Shown in pieces: positions 51,524-60,259 of a DNA stretch of 64,000 nt (position 1 is its first letter; each line of letters begins with the position of its first letter). Source of the DNA: Streptomyces sp. CG1 (GTDB lineage Bacteria; Actinomycetota; Actinomycetes; Streptomycetales; Streptomycetaceae); the NCBI RefSeq assembly GCF_041080625.1, contig NZ_CP163518.1:8859501-8923500 (forward strand), given 5' to 3'. The translations under genes were made by a program, and so were the position numbers. Below the pieces are notes generated by a model. The model saw only the letters and a program-made list of their open reading frames with translations, did no database searches and was not told the DNA's origin.

Positions 51524-51799
51524 AAGGACTTCCCCAAACCGGGTGTGGTGCTGGGGGTTCCGTATAGGCGTGCTGTTCAGGTGATTGCGGTCCCGCCGGG
51601 GCATGAGGGCAGGGCCTCCCAGTGGCACAGAGGGTGTCTACGCTACTGCTTACCGGGAGGCCCTGTTGCCGCAGTTGTGTCGGTCTGCCGGGGGACAGTC
51701 CATTGCGGGCATGCGGGAGTGTGACTGCTGCACCCACACATACGGCAACGCCGCGGACAACCCGAGCGGCGGGCACTGGTATCCGACCGACATGATGGA

Positions 51800-52310
51800 C
51801 GCGGAGTGGACCGCGGTCCGCGAAAGCGACAGGTCATCCTCACCGAACGGCCCATGCTCGGCCAGCTGTTGACCACCAGCAACTGGTCGCCGACCGTCAG
51901 GGCCTCGTCTCGCACTTCCCGCCCCGGCGTCAGCGTGCCGCTCCCGGCCGGATCGAGCCCGATCTCGGCGAGGCGCCCTTCGAGTCCCTCCGCGGGCAGG
52001 CCGAGGAACCGACGCGCCACGCTGTTGATCACGGTGATGCGACCCTGCGCGTCGCAGCCGACCACACCCTCCCGGAGGCCGTGCAGCGCGGCCTCCTGGT
52101 TCTGCAACATGCCTGCATCTCCTTTAGTTCAGGGCCGGAGGTGCCGCGCTTGGGCCTGCGGGCGAGCAGGAAGGCGGCGTCGACTCCGATGCCGACGTAG
52201 GTGCCGAACGCGGTCACCTCCTGCCCGAACTAGGCGGCGGCCCAGGTCTCGGCGATGCCCGCGGAGACCTCGCCGACCAGTCGGTGACCTTGTCAGGGCG
52301 CGTAGATCGG
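51800..52310 (-). pseudogene. CitA/DcuS-type sensor kinase, central fragment
   Basis: Minus strand, from right to left: RLVGEVSAGIAETWAAA (end of an outer sensor domain), GTYVGIGVDAAFLLARRPKRG (second helix), then, one frame over, MLQNQEAALHGLREGVVGCDAQG and RITVINSVARRFLGLPAEGL, the PAS domain, and GREVRDEALTVGDQLLVVNS. The N-terminal sensor start and the whole kinase domain are missing. It has at least one frameshift and a stop. A remnant of a C4-dicarboxylate/citrate type sensor. Confidence 0.65.
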
Positions 52311-52859
52311 CACCCGCCCCGTACTCGGCGCGCCAGCCGCCTTCCATGATCCCGGGCCGGGCGCGGGATTGCTCGCGTGCTCACGACTGGGCCTCCGCCA
52401 GGGCACCCGGAGCGGCTCTGCGCAGGTCCGCTCCCACCCGAGCTGGAGCGGGTTCGGTTCGATCCCCACTGACCGGCGGGAGCCTCGTCCTTCTTTGCTG
52501 GCCGGGCGCCCGCTCGGCGCGTAACGTGACACGGCGAGAAGATCCTCATCAGTGCCGACATGGATGGGCCACCCGTGCAACCTGACCGACCGACGTGCTG
52601 CCGGGGACACCGCAGTGGGAGCGGCGCCGGTCGCGATGTTCGCCAGACGTGAACGCCGTCGTACAGGGCTTACTTCGACGGCGAGGCGAACAGATCCTGG
52701 TCAACGAGGCCCACTAGACCATGCGCTATCTGCTGCTGAAGCACCTGGACGGGCGGGTCGAGATGCTGATGAGGCGACGCAAGGTGTTGTCCATGGTGGA
52801 GGGCGTCCAGTACGGGCTACTTCAGGCACAGAACTCCGCCCGTAAGCTGGACAGTTCCT
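52311..52859. other. Gap between two pseudogenes
   Basis: No gene recognised; probably decayed DNA. Short frames on the plus strand (about 52640-52850) show no family resemblance. Confidence 0.35.
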
Positions 52860-53470
52860 CGAACACATCCCTCGCCGATAGGTCGTCGCCTGCCGCGCAT
52901 GGTCCGTGAAGCGCGTGACGCTGATGACCTCGGTCACGCGACATCGACGTCGCTGACGCGCCGCAGACTGGCCTTCATCTCGGCCGCGGTGGCCGGTGCC
53001 TCCCGGTCCGCCGGGTCCATCCGGCTCGACAGTGCGGACACGGCCCGGTCCCGGCTCGTAGATGTAGGCGCCCGTGGGGGTGTGCTGCGAGCCTGCCCCG
53101 GGGTTGCTCCGCCCCCTCGATGGCGCCCACCGCTTGCCGGACCGTGATCTGCGGATCGGTGCCGCGAACTCGAAGCCTGCTTGACGGCGAACCAGACTGC
53201 GGCCTCCGTCGCAACCGAAGAGCCATGCCACGCGCACGTCGTCCCCGCCCCCCGGCGAACGGTGACACCGTCCGAGTGCGCGTTGTATCCACGCACCTCG
53301 ACCCCGCGCCGGACCTCGAGGCCCAGCTCCGCCGCGCACTCCCCGAGGATTCGCTCCACCTCGACCTGCGGGACTTGCACATACCAATCCGGGCCACTGC
53401 CGCAGGCTCGGGTCGTGCTCGTCGACGGGGTCTTCCGGGACCTGGATTCCGCCGAAGTGCGCCCTGTGGT
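52860..53470 (-). pseudogene. FAD-dependent aromatic monooxygenase remnant
   Basis: Fragments in different frames: FGGIQVPEDPVDEHDPSL, MQVPQVEVERILGECAAELGL, EVRRGVEVRGYNAHSDGVTV, WLFGCDGGRSLVRRQAGFEF (the GD-like FAD motif region C-D-G-x-x-S-x-V-R) and then AVGAIEGAEQP. These follow the order of PheA/TfdB-type flavin hydroxylases. The N-terminal Rossmann GxGxxG is missing and at least three frame changes occur. Not functional. Confidence 0.6.
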
Positions 53471-53594
53471 GCGGAGGGTCTGGAACGGATGCCTTCGTCA
53501 AGCCCGTGCTGCAGCGCCGGTGCAACTCGCGGGGGCAGCGGTCAAGTGCCGTCGCGACCGCGAGTTGCGGAGTGGCTGGAGCGGTAGATCCCTG

Positions 53595-54269
53595 TCAGTA
53601 GGCTCCGTTGACGTTGTCGATGGATCCGTAGCGGTGGTAGGCGTAGTTGCAGGCGGCGGTGATGTTGGATACCGGGTCATAGATGCTCGACGAGGTGCCC
53701 GGCACGTGGTAGGCGGTGAAGGTGGACTGGATCACCTGGAGCAGGCCGATGGAGGGGTGGCCGGCGGCGGCGTTGGAGTCCCAGAGATTGATGGCGTTGG
53801 GGTTGCCGGAGGATTCCCGCATCACGTTGCGGTAGATCCCGTTGTAGCTGCCGGGGATGCCGTTCTGGGCCATGATCGCCAGTGAGTGCTTGATCCAGCC
53901 GTCCAGGTCGTTGGTGTAGGTCTGGCTGCCGGTGGCGGTCGTAGTAGACGTGGCCTTCGTGGCGGTTGCCGGCTTCGTGGCGGGGGTTGACCCGGCGGGC
54001 AGGGTCAGGACCTCTCCTGGCTGGACGGCGTAGGGGCTGGCGATGTGGTTGGCGGTCGCGATGGCGGACCAGCCGCCGGGCACATGCTGGCTGCGGGCTA
54101 TGGAGGCCAGGTGGTCGCCGGGCTGGACGGTGTAGGTGGTCTCGGCGGGGGCGGCCTGGGCCGTGCCCAGTGCGGCGGTGGAGACCAGGGCGAGGGCGCC
54201 GACGGTGACGGTGCCGCCGACGATGAGTCGGCGCGTCCGGGAGGGGTGCTTACGGGCGTGACGGGGCAT
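53595..54269 (-). CDS. Secreted LysM protein with transglycosylase/Rpf-like domain
   Basis: 224 residues from ATG 54269, GAGGA about eight bases upstream. Signal peptide to GTAQAAPA. One LysM (about 47-92) reads TYTVQPGDHLASIARSQHV and ANHIASPYAVQPGEVLTLP, for peptidoglycan binding. A Thr/Lys/Ala linker follows. The catalytic part begins LDGWIKHSLAIMAQNGIPG; the acid is in RNVMRESSGNPNAINLWDSNA, with GLLQVIQSTFTAYH and CNYAYHRYGSI. This is the SLT/goose-lysozyme-like group used in spore germination and wall remodelling in Streptomyces. It has a structured leader. Confidence 0.9.
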   Translation of the reverse strand: MPRHARKHPSRTRRLIVGGTVTVGALALVSTAALGTAQAAPAETTYTVQPGDHLASIARSQHVPGGWSAIATANHIASPYAVQPGEVLTLPAGSTPATKPATATKATSTTTATGSQTYTNDLDGWIKHSLAIMAQNGIPGSYNGIYRNVMRESSGNPNAINLWDSNAAAGHPSIGLLQVIQSTFTAYHVPGTSSSIYDPVSNITAACNYAYHRYGSIDNVNGAY

Positions 54270-54817
54270 GGAACGGTCCTCTTCTTCCAGAATCTGCATG
54301 ACCCGCAGTTGCCGGTTCCCTCGGCAAGCTGCACCGCTTTTCGTTCAGCGGTGCGCTGCGGCGCGCACATTCTTAGCCCGCTGGGAATAAATCGACAATT
54401 GCCTCGTTTACTAACTGGCTTCGTTGTCGGTCGACCTTGCGTGCCGCGAGGACCTGAAATTGGGGGACTGGGGGTGGTTTGAAGCACTAAGGTGCGTCGT
54501 AAGTGAACTATGTCACCTGCTTCGAATAGAGCGCCCTAACGCCTTAAACAGAGATATGACGTGCCTTTATCGTTTATCAGGCTAAAATGGGACATTGCTC
54601 TATGAATCTCTGCCCGTTTCACATCACAGCGCAGGAGTTCGGTCCGCCCGCCTGGCCGTGTATCGCTCCCGCGGCGGGCTGGCTGGTGGGCTCAGGGTGA
54701 CCCCTTCGGCGGGCAGGCGTTCCCGTGAGCTCAGGGGCTGACTCATCAGAGAGCGCCTCGCCCGGCAGTGTGAACCGCCCCGGTTCGAACAGAGACTCCG
54801 GCCTGCCCCGAGTCGGG
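54270..54817. other. AT-richer leader and upstream region of the LysM gene
   Basis: 54360-54620 is noticeably less GC-rich than its surroundings and probably holds the promoter(s) of the LysM gene. The hairpins at 54309-54354 sit in the leader. No gene seen. The right end meets the IS3 element. Confidence 0.5.
54309..54354 (-). promoter_or_regulatory. Two consecutive hairpins in the LysM gene leader
   Basis: GCACCGCT/AGCGGTGC (54331-54354, loop eight bases) and TTGCCG/CGGCAA (54309-54327, loop seven), 40-85 bases before the ATG. They are compact and close together as in a regulated leader. The full c-di-AMP (ydaO) riboswitch fold known from other Streptomyces wall-hydrolase genes is not present. 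Confidence 0.45.
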
Positions 54818-54839
54818 TGGAGTCGAGTTGCCTGGTTTC

Positions 54840-55870
54840 AGGCTGCTGGCGGGGTGCGGAGTTCGTACTCCACCGGGCTGAGCATGCCCAGCGCGGAGTG
54901 TCACGTTGTTTCGGTTTTGGAAGATCTCCAGGTACTCGAACAGGGCCGTGGACAGCTCTGGACGCGTCCGCCACCGTCTGCGGTGGAGCAGTCCGACCTG
55001 GACCCGGGCTCAGAAGGATTCCATCATCGCGTGACGCTCCACGCAGTCCCCGATGGAGCCCATCGAAGGCAGTGGGCCGCAGGCCCTCGCGCGCTGGATG
55101 AACGCCCAGGACCGGAGGTGCGCACCATGATCGGAGTGGATGTATGGTGCCACCCGGCCGCGAAGAGCGGTTGCCGATGACCCTGGCCATGGCCATGGCC
55201 AGGGCGTTGGTGGTCGGCGCCGCAGTGGGTGAGGCGTCGATCGACCAGCCCACCATGCGAGTTCCGCTCCATCAGGTCGGTGACGGATGGAGGTCACGTG
55301 CTTGGCGCGGGGGCGCCGGTTGCCCGGCAGCCGTGCAGGCCGGCTCGCTGTATCAGTAGCTCCGCGGTGCCGTGGCTGACATGAATACTCAGGCCCAGAC
55401 CGAGCTCGGCGTGCACCTGGCGGGAGCCCTAGGTGCCGCGTGTTTGACCATGCGCGTGTTTGACCATGCGGTTCGACGGTGGACGGTCCCGCCAGGCGTA
55501 GTACCCGGACTCGGCGACGTGCAGCACCCGGCAGGCCAACTACACCGGCAGGTGCTCGCGGGTCATCACGCGGATGGCTTCGAACTGCCCTTTGGGGACG
55601 TCACCTCGCCCAGTAGTTCGGCGGCCCGCCGGTGTATGGCCAACTCGGCCTCCAGCTCGGCGATTCGCTTGCGGCAGCAGCGAGCCTGGACAGGTCGCTG
55701 CTGTTCGTGCCGGGCAACTGCCCCGTCTCGACCAGGTGTTGGCGACGCCAGACATAGATCGCCTGGTCACTGATGCCGAGGAGCCGGGCGGCCTCGACGA
55801 CCTTCCTTCCGGATGCGACGTGACCGACAACCTTGCGACGGACCTCGGGCGGATAGCTGCGGGGCATCAC
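54840..55870 (-). pseudogene. IS3 transposase orfA/orfB, decayed
   Basis: orfA starts at 55870: PRSYPPEVRRKVVGHVASGR, then KVVEAARLLGISDQAIYVWRRQ is the helix-turn-helix. After LSRLAAA a frameshift gives RIAELEAELAIHRRAAELLG (leucine zipper) and EVTSPKGQFEAIRVMTREHL. The orfB start follows but is broken by a stop, the 16-bp duplication at 55438-55469 and several frame changes; only traces of the DDE domain (such as a GCRWGTRRGP-like region) remain. No active transposase can be made. Confidence 0.7.
55438..55469. repeat. 16-bp perfect tandem duplication inside the IS3 element
   Basis: GCGTGTTTGACCATGC occurs twice in a row. The length is not a multiple of three, so it shifts the orfB frame. 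Confidence 0.85.
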
Positions 55871-55949
55871 GGCCTCCGAAGGTTGCTGGACGTTCGATTG
55901 TCCAGCAACCCGACTCCATCAGACCCGGGTCATACCAATCTCTACCGAA

Positions 55950-56110
55950 CCCGGGGCGGTCCAACCGACCTCGAATCGGTCTTCCCAGAGATCTCCGCCG
56001 CCGTCATGCAGCTTCCCGACCGCACCGCGCTCGACGGCGAACTCGTCGTGTGGGAGGTTGGACGCCTCGCGTTCGAGCGCCTGCAGGGCCGTTCACGGAC
56101 GGCCACATCA
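55950..56110 (+). pseudogene. ATP-dependent DNA ligase, internal fragment
   Basis: The plus strand reads PTDLESVFPEISAAVMQLPD, then RTALDGELVVWEVGRLAFERLQGR, the motif III region (D-G-E-L-V-x-W) of LigD/LigC-type ATP-dependent ligases. The adenylated-Lys motif upstream is absent, removed at the IS3 border, and the frame loses homology after about 56110. Confidence 0.75.
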
Positions 56111-56141
56111 CCGGTTTTACGGGGTGTCAGGCCCAGGGGGT

Positions 56142-57266
56142 TCAGTGGGCGACCAGTCGCGTGCTGAGCCACTGGAGCGTGCTGGGGATCTCCCGCTTCC
56201 AGGTGTTGAAGTTGTGTCCGCCGCTGGGAAGGATGATCGACGAAATCCTGGTCACGTTCGTGTCCTGCACACTCTTGATGAATTTGAGCGTGTCCTTGTA
56301 ATTGTGCTCACCGACCTTGCTGCTGGTGACGAGCAGCGACGTCTCCGGCGCGGTCAGATTCTTGATCGTCCAGAAGAGGTCGGCACGGTTCTGCAGGTTC
56401 TTGTTGCCGTGGAAGAGGTCCCCGGTCGTGGGGTCGATCGGCGCCTTGTAGTAGGGCGAAAGGCCCGCGGCGGCCGCGTATGAACCCGGGTGGTGCATGG
56501 CGATCTTCAAAGCGCAGTAGCCGCCGGTCGAGTCGCCGACGATGCCCCAGCTGGCAGGGGTCTTGTCGACCCGGTAGTGAGCCATCACCGAGTCACGCAG
56601 GTCCTTCGCGAAGAAGGTCTCGGCCTGGGGGCCACCGGGAACGTCGACGCACTCGGTGTCCCGCGGCGGCGCCACGGTCGGCCGCATCATCACCAGGATC
56701 ATCGGCTGCATCTTCCCCTGCTGTGACAGCTGCTGCGCCGTACTGGGGTAGTGCAGCTTGTCCACCAGCGCCTGAGCCGTACCCGGATAACCCGTGAGGA
56801 CGACGGACACCGGGAACTTGCGCGCGCGGTTCTGCGGCTGGAAGTACTCCGGCGGCAGGTACACGAACGCCGGCGTGGAGATGTGGGTCGCACGGCCGAT
56901 GATGTCGACCTTCTGGACCTGCCCGGCCACCTGCGGCAGCGCGCTGCTCACACCGATGACCCGGGACGTGGAGACCACCTGTATGGGGCTGTTGCCGCCG
57001 CCGGCTATATGGTCGACGACCACCCCCTGGCCGTTCTCCTGGCCGAACAGGTCGGACCAGCTCGCGTAGAACCCGAACGACTGGTTGGCGGCGAGGCCCA
57101 CGGAGGCGAAGATCGCCAGTTGCGTGGCGAGCATCAGCCCGATCCGTCCGCCGACGGCCCGCCAGTTCTGCCGTGCCAAGCGAGGCCACAGCCAGACCGT
57201 GCTGATGAACAGTAGGACGGCGAGGACGATCGCCAGCAGTAGCACTTTGTTGCTCGTGAGACCCAT
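56142..57266 (-). CDS. Membrane-anchored Ag85/esterase-D-like alpha/beta hydrolase 2
   Basis: 374 residues from ATG 57266. Helices at about 7-27 (VLLLAIVLAVLLFISTVWLW) and 42-62 anchor an outer hydrolase domain. Landmarks: PAFVYLPPEYFQP, SVVLTGYPGTAQALVD, MRPTVAPPRDTECVDVP, nucleophile elbow GDSTGGYCALKIAMHH, acid near VTSSKVGEHNYKDT, and SGGHNFNTWKREIPS with the His. It matches the protein at 32728-33861 in layout and motif order. Expected to transfer or hydrolyse acyl groups at the cell surface. Confidence 0.87.
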   Translation of the reverse strand: MGLTSNKVLLLAIVLAVLLFISTVWLWPRLARQNWRAVGGRIGLMLATQLAIFASVGLAANQSFGFYASWSDLFGQENGQGVVVDHIAGGGNSPIQVVSTSRVIGVSSALPQVAGQVQKVDIIGRATHISTPAFVYLPPEYFQPQNRARKFPVSVVLTGYPGTAQALVDKLHYPSTAQQLSQQGKMQPMILVMMRPTVAPPRDTECVDVPGGPQAETFFAKDLRDSVMAHYRVDKTPASWGIVGDSTGGYCALKIAMHHPGSYAAAAGLSPYYKAPIDPTTGDLFHGNKNLQNRADLFWTIKNLTAPETSLLVTSSKVGEHNYKDTLKFIKSVQDTNVTRISSIILPSGGHNFNTWKREIPSTLQWLSTRLVAH

Positions 57267-57603
57267 GGGTTGTTACCTGTCTGCGTTTTCCGCCCGGCAC
57301 AGCCCACGCGTCGTGCGAGGGCTTGCCCGGGGCTTTCCTTGGTCTGTGACCCGACTTTCCGGTGAGGAGTGAACCTCCCTCCCCGAGACACCGTCCTAGC
57401 GGGCCCAATGTCGCCGGATGCCCTATCGGGACCGGGTCCAAGGTCTCTCGCAGAACTACGAGATGCGATGTCTGTCAGGATGGATGAGTAAATGCCGGGC
57501 GAGGTTCCGCCCCGATCCAGCCAGCCGCGGCGCCTACAGCGCGGCCCGTGTCCCGAGCCCGAAAGAGTGCCACGGCAGCGGAGCACACTGATTTCTGGTC
57601 GGT
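57267..57603. other. Gap between esterase and deacetylase genes
   Basis: Nothing recognised apart from the expected esterase promoter region. Confidence 0.4.
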
Positions 57604-58464
57604 TCAGTGTCCGGCTGGCGGCTGTATGTAGTCCTCCAGGCGGGCCACCGCGAAGCCCTGTTCCCGGATGCGCTTGAGCAGGTTCGCGAACATCTCCGTC
57701 ATGGTGGCGCCCTTGAGCTCCGCAGGGCCGCGGAAGTGGGCGAGGATGATGTCGCCGGGACGCAGCTTCTTGCCTGGTTCTTGGTACTGCATATTGCGTA
57801 CCTGCATGGATTCGCGCCACCAGACGATCGCTCGCGGCCCGCACTCTCCCACCGCGGTCTTGGTGCTGTTGTTGTACGCCCCGTAGGGCGGTCGGAAGAG
57901 GAACGGGGCGGTGCCGAACTGTTGCGTGAGGATCTTCTGGTCGCCGCACACCTCTTGCTTCTGGCGGACCAGTGGGATGGTGTTCATCGCGGGATGGTGC
58001 AGGGTGTGGTTCTGGATGTGGTTGCCCATCGCCTGCAGTGGCTTGAAGTACCCGTAGTCCGACTTGATGGCGTCGTTCATCAGGAACATCGTGATCGGGA
58101 TCTTCAGGTCCCGCATCATCTCGATGAACTTGGGGTCCTTCTCCAGTCCGTCGTCGACGGTGATGAAGACGACCTTCTGGGATGTCGGTACGTGCGCGAA
58201 GACCGGAACCGGGCCGGTCGCGGACAACTTGATGGGTTTGTCAGCCGGGGGCTCGGGAGCCGCGAGCAGCGGTGTCAGGCCCCACTTCTGCCAGGCGGCA
58301 GGCTCGGCCGTGACGTGTGACGCGGTCCCGGGCGTGCCGCCGACCGTGGCGGACGCCGGATTAGTGGCGTTCCCACCGCTCGTGCCGCAGCCGCCTACAG
58401 ACAGGGCCAGGAGCCCGCTGGCCAGCGGGGCGTAGAACCTGCCACCTGTGTTGCGTCGCTTCAC
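57604..58464 (-). CDS. Polysaccharide deacetylase (CE4) lipoprotein
   Basis: 286 residues from GTG 58464 with AGGAGA eight bases upstream. Lipobox SVGGCGTS after a basic start (MKRRNTGGRFYAP). The NodB domain from about residue 95 has VVFITVDDGLEKDP (catalytic and metal Asp), HIQNHTLHHPAMN (metal His pair), RPPYGAYNNSTK, IVWWRES, and DIILAHFRG near the end with a His. This is complete for a CE4 enzyme that N-deacetylates peptidoglycan, chitin or similar polymers. The lipid anchor puts it on the outer membrane face. A 22-bp tandem repeat lies 54-97 bases upstream. Confidence 0.9.
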   Translation of the reverse strand: MKRRNTGGRFYAPLASGLLALSVGGCGTSGGNATNPASATVGGTPGTASHVTAEPAAWQKWGLTPLLAAPEPPADKPIKLSATGPVPVFAHVPTSQKVVFITVDDGLEKDPKFIEMMRDLKIPITMFLMNDAIKSDYGYFKPLQAMGNHIQNHTLHHPAMNTIPLVRQKQEVCGDQKILTQQFGTAPFLFRPPYGAYNNSTKTAVGECGPRAIVWWRESMQVRNMQYQEPGKKLRPGDIILAHFRGPAELKGATMTEMFANLLKRIREQGFAVARLEDYIQPPAGH

Positions 58465-58517
58465 CGTACCGGTCTCCTGACTGCAAAGCTGACTTGACTC
58501 TGATGGCAAGGTAACGG

Positions 58518-58561
58518 CGGCATGAAAGGTGAAGTTCAGCGGCGCGAAAGGTGAAGTTCAG
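58518..58561 (-). promoter_or_regulatory. 22-bp tandem repeat upstream of the deacetylase gene
   Basis: Two near-identical 22-bp units (58518-58539 and 58540-58561, 20 of 22 matching); on the minus strand each has CTGAACTTCACCTTTC. The spacing equals two helical turns, so a regulator could bind side by side. The TTCACC core and 11-bp phase recall Streptomyces PhoP boxes, but only weakly. Confidence 0.45.
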
Positions 58562-58625
58562 TGGAGGGTGAGAATATGACCAAGGCCGTCACCGCCCCCG
58601 CACCATGCGGGTCATCTCAGCCATC

Positions 58626-58680
58626 GCCCGGCAGGAGCCCGGCAGGAGCCCGGCAGGAGCCCGGCAGGAGCCCGGCAGGA
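58626..58680. repeat. Five perfect 11-bp tandem repeats
   Basis: GCCCGGCAGGA repeated five times without change. Unit length is not a multiple of three. Confidence 0.92.
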
Positions 58681-59005
58681 GGCGGCCGGTGCGGCGGGTG
58701 AAGGAGTCGCGCACCAGGCCCCCGGCGGGGGAGGCCATCGAGGGCCGGCGCCGCGGTGTGCAACGCGGTCGCTTGCCGCGCGAGCCGCTCGTCCAGCTCG
58801 CACGGCCGCCGCCGAACCTCGGAACGCCGACTTCCCCCTCCGCACCAGCGGCTGGGCGGCCGTGCGGGCCCGCGAAATCCTCCCCGCGCCCGACACCGTC
58901 CGCCGGCGGAATCCCCGGGCTCGTACAGCAGCCTGCACCGGTCCCTGTCGCGGATGCGTCATAGCCGTGCTGACCGTCGACATGCTCCGCGCGACAGGCC
59001 CAGCG

Positions 59006-59446
59006 TCAGCCAATCTGTTCGGCCAGGGCGACGATGATGCCTGCGGGGCCGCGGAGGTAACAGAGCCGGAAGATGTTCTCGTACTGCGCTACCTCGCCGA
59101 GGAGTTCGGCGCCGTGGGCGCGCAGGCGGGCGATGGTGTCGTCGATGTCGTCGACGGCGAACATGACGCGATGCAGGCCCAGCGTGTTGGGCGGAGGGTT
59201 CCGCGGCTCGGCGTCGGATACCGCGGGGGTGTGGTACTTGGTCAGCTCCAGCTTGCTGTGGCCGTCCGGGGTCCGCATCACCGCGATGTCGCTCCGGACG
59301 CCGTCGAGTCCGACGGTGCGGTCCGCATAAAGGCCTTCGATCTGCGCCTTGCCTTCCAGCTCCATGCCGAGCTCGGTGAAGAAGGCGACAGCCGCGTCCA
59401 GATCGTCGACGACGATGGCGACGTTGTCCATCCGCTGAACAGTCAT
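59006..59446 (-). CDS. VOC-superfamily (glyoxalase/bleomycin-resistance-like) protein
   Basis: 146 residues from ATG 59446. Two beta-alpha-beta-beta-beta units: MDNVAIVVDDLDAAVAFFTELGMEL and LHRVMFAVDDIDDTIARLRAHGAEL; metal-ligand positions His/Glu are plausible in SKLELTKYH, LHRVMF and the closing IIVALAEQ. Expected to be a metal-dependent lyase, dioxygenase-like or resistance protein; the substrate cannot be told. Confidence 0.88.
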   Translation of the reverse strand: MTVQRMDNVAIVVDDLDAAVAFFTELGMELEGKAQIEGLYADRTVGLDGVRSDIAVMRTPDGHSKLELTKYHTPAVSDAEPRNPPPNTLGLHRVMFAVDDIDDTIARLRAHGAELLGEVAQYENIFRLCYLRGPAGIIVALAEQIG

Positions 59447-59496
59447 GTCTCTGAGCCTAACGACTCGATACGCGGTAGCGCGGGGTCGGCCGAGAC

Positions 59497-59835
59497 ATGA
59501 CGACGGCCGCGCAGATTGAGTGGATTGTGACGTCCTTCTCGGCCCGCGCGGCCTTGTCCCATCCTGCCTTCTGCGGCCTTGATCATGCACATCTCGGCGA
59601 CTTGATCGAGGAAGGGGCTGGCCCGTGGGCGGCACAGCGCGAGTCTGCGCCCCAGGAACGGAGCGGCCACGACCGTCAGCGGGGGCGGCCGGTGCCGGGC
59701 CCAATCACCAGCTGGTCTTCGTCGACCCGGTGCTGATCACCCTGGTCCACCTGCGGCTGCAGCTCCCGCACGAGGCGCTGGCCGAGCTGTACGGAGTGAC
59801 CCGGTCCACCGTTACCCGTAAGACTTCGGCTCGGC
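59497..59835 (+). pseudogene. IS5-like (DDE_Tnp_4) transposase, N-terminal remnant
   Basis: The plus strand gives FCGLDHAHLGDLIEEGAGPWAAQRES and, after a frameshift, GPNHQLVFVDPVLITLVHLRLQLPHEALAELYGVTRSTVTR, the helix-turn-helix start of this transposase type. Homology ends about 59820. No catalytic part is left. Confidence 0.65.
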
Positions 59836-59869
59836 GGTCGGTACAGGCGGCCGACGCCCCGAATCCTGT

Positions 59870-60065
59870 GACGGGTGAGCCGTCAGGCGGGCCCGGCTAC
59901 GCCCCGACCACCGTCGGGCACAGCGAGACGGTGTACGCCGCTTCTACGACAGCCACACGGACGCGGGGACCGGACCGTTACTCAACCCGTTTCCACTGGA
60001 CCTGTCGCGTCGCTCTGGCCGGGCGCACGCGCACCGCAGTCCGATGGACGGCTGACGCGGAGCGG
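59870..60065 (+). pseudogene. Tyrosine-recombinase (integrase), N-terminal fragment
   Basis: GPGYAPTTVGHSETV, then in the next frame RRFYDSHTDAGTGPLLNPFPLD and LSRRSGRAHAHRSPMDG. This is the arm/core-binding start of actinobacterial phage-type integrases (GYA..T..H.ETVLRRFYDFH). The catalytic domain is missing. It abuts an IS5-like remnant. Confidence 0.6.
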
Positions 60066-60259
60066 CCCGATCGCTGACACTCAGATCCACCTCTTACCTG
60101 TATTTCCCACTACTTCCCATTCGGGTGAGAGGGCGGTGAGACCTATACGCGGTTCAGTCTCCGTTCAGATTCCGTGCATGTCGACCGACGGATACTCCCC
60201 AAGATCCGGACTGCCCACTGCGTCCGGATTGAGTCTTCGGGAGTCCTGAAAGGCCCTTC

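Larger units (their letters stand above)
54818..55918 (-). mobile_element. IS3-family insertion sequence with matching terminal repeats
   Basis: Left end TGGAGTCGAGTTGCCTGG (54818-54835) and, on the other strand, right end TGGAGTCGGGTTGCTGG (55902-55918) match apart from one base change and one extra base. Length about 1.1 kb, usual for IS3. Inside, on the minus strand, are orfA and a decayed orfB. Just inside the right end is a ten-bp inverted repeat (55882-55891/55900-55909). DNA ligase homology on the right begins within about 30 bases of the end. Confidence 0.7.
58465..59005. other. Gap with a 22-bp tandem repeat and an 11-bp repeat array
   Basis: No gene is supported. It holds the deacetylase upstream region and, further right, five copies of an 11-bp unit. 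The frames across 58690-58960 show no family. Confidence 0.45.

Noticed and set aside
54270..54360. c-di-AMP (ydaO) riboswitch upstream of the LysM gene
   Set aside because: A CCGCTGAAC start resembles it, but the closing stem and the GGGGTGAA-type internal elements are absent; the CCGCTGAAC sequence closes a simple hairpin.
58626..58680. CRISPR array
   Set aside because: Units of 11 bp are contiguous with no spacers; a simple tandem repeat.
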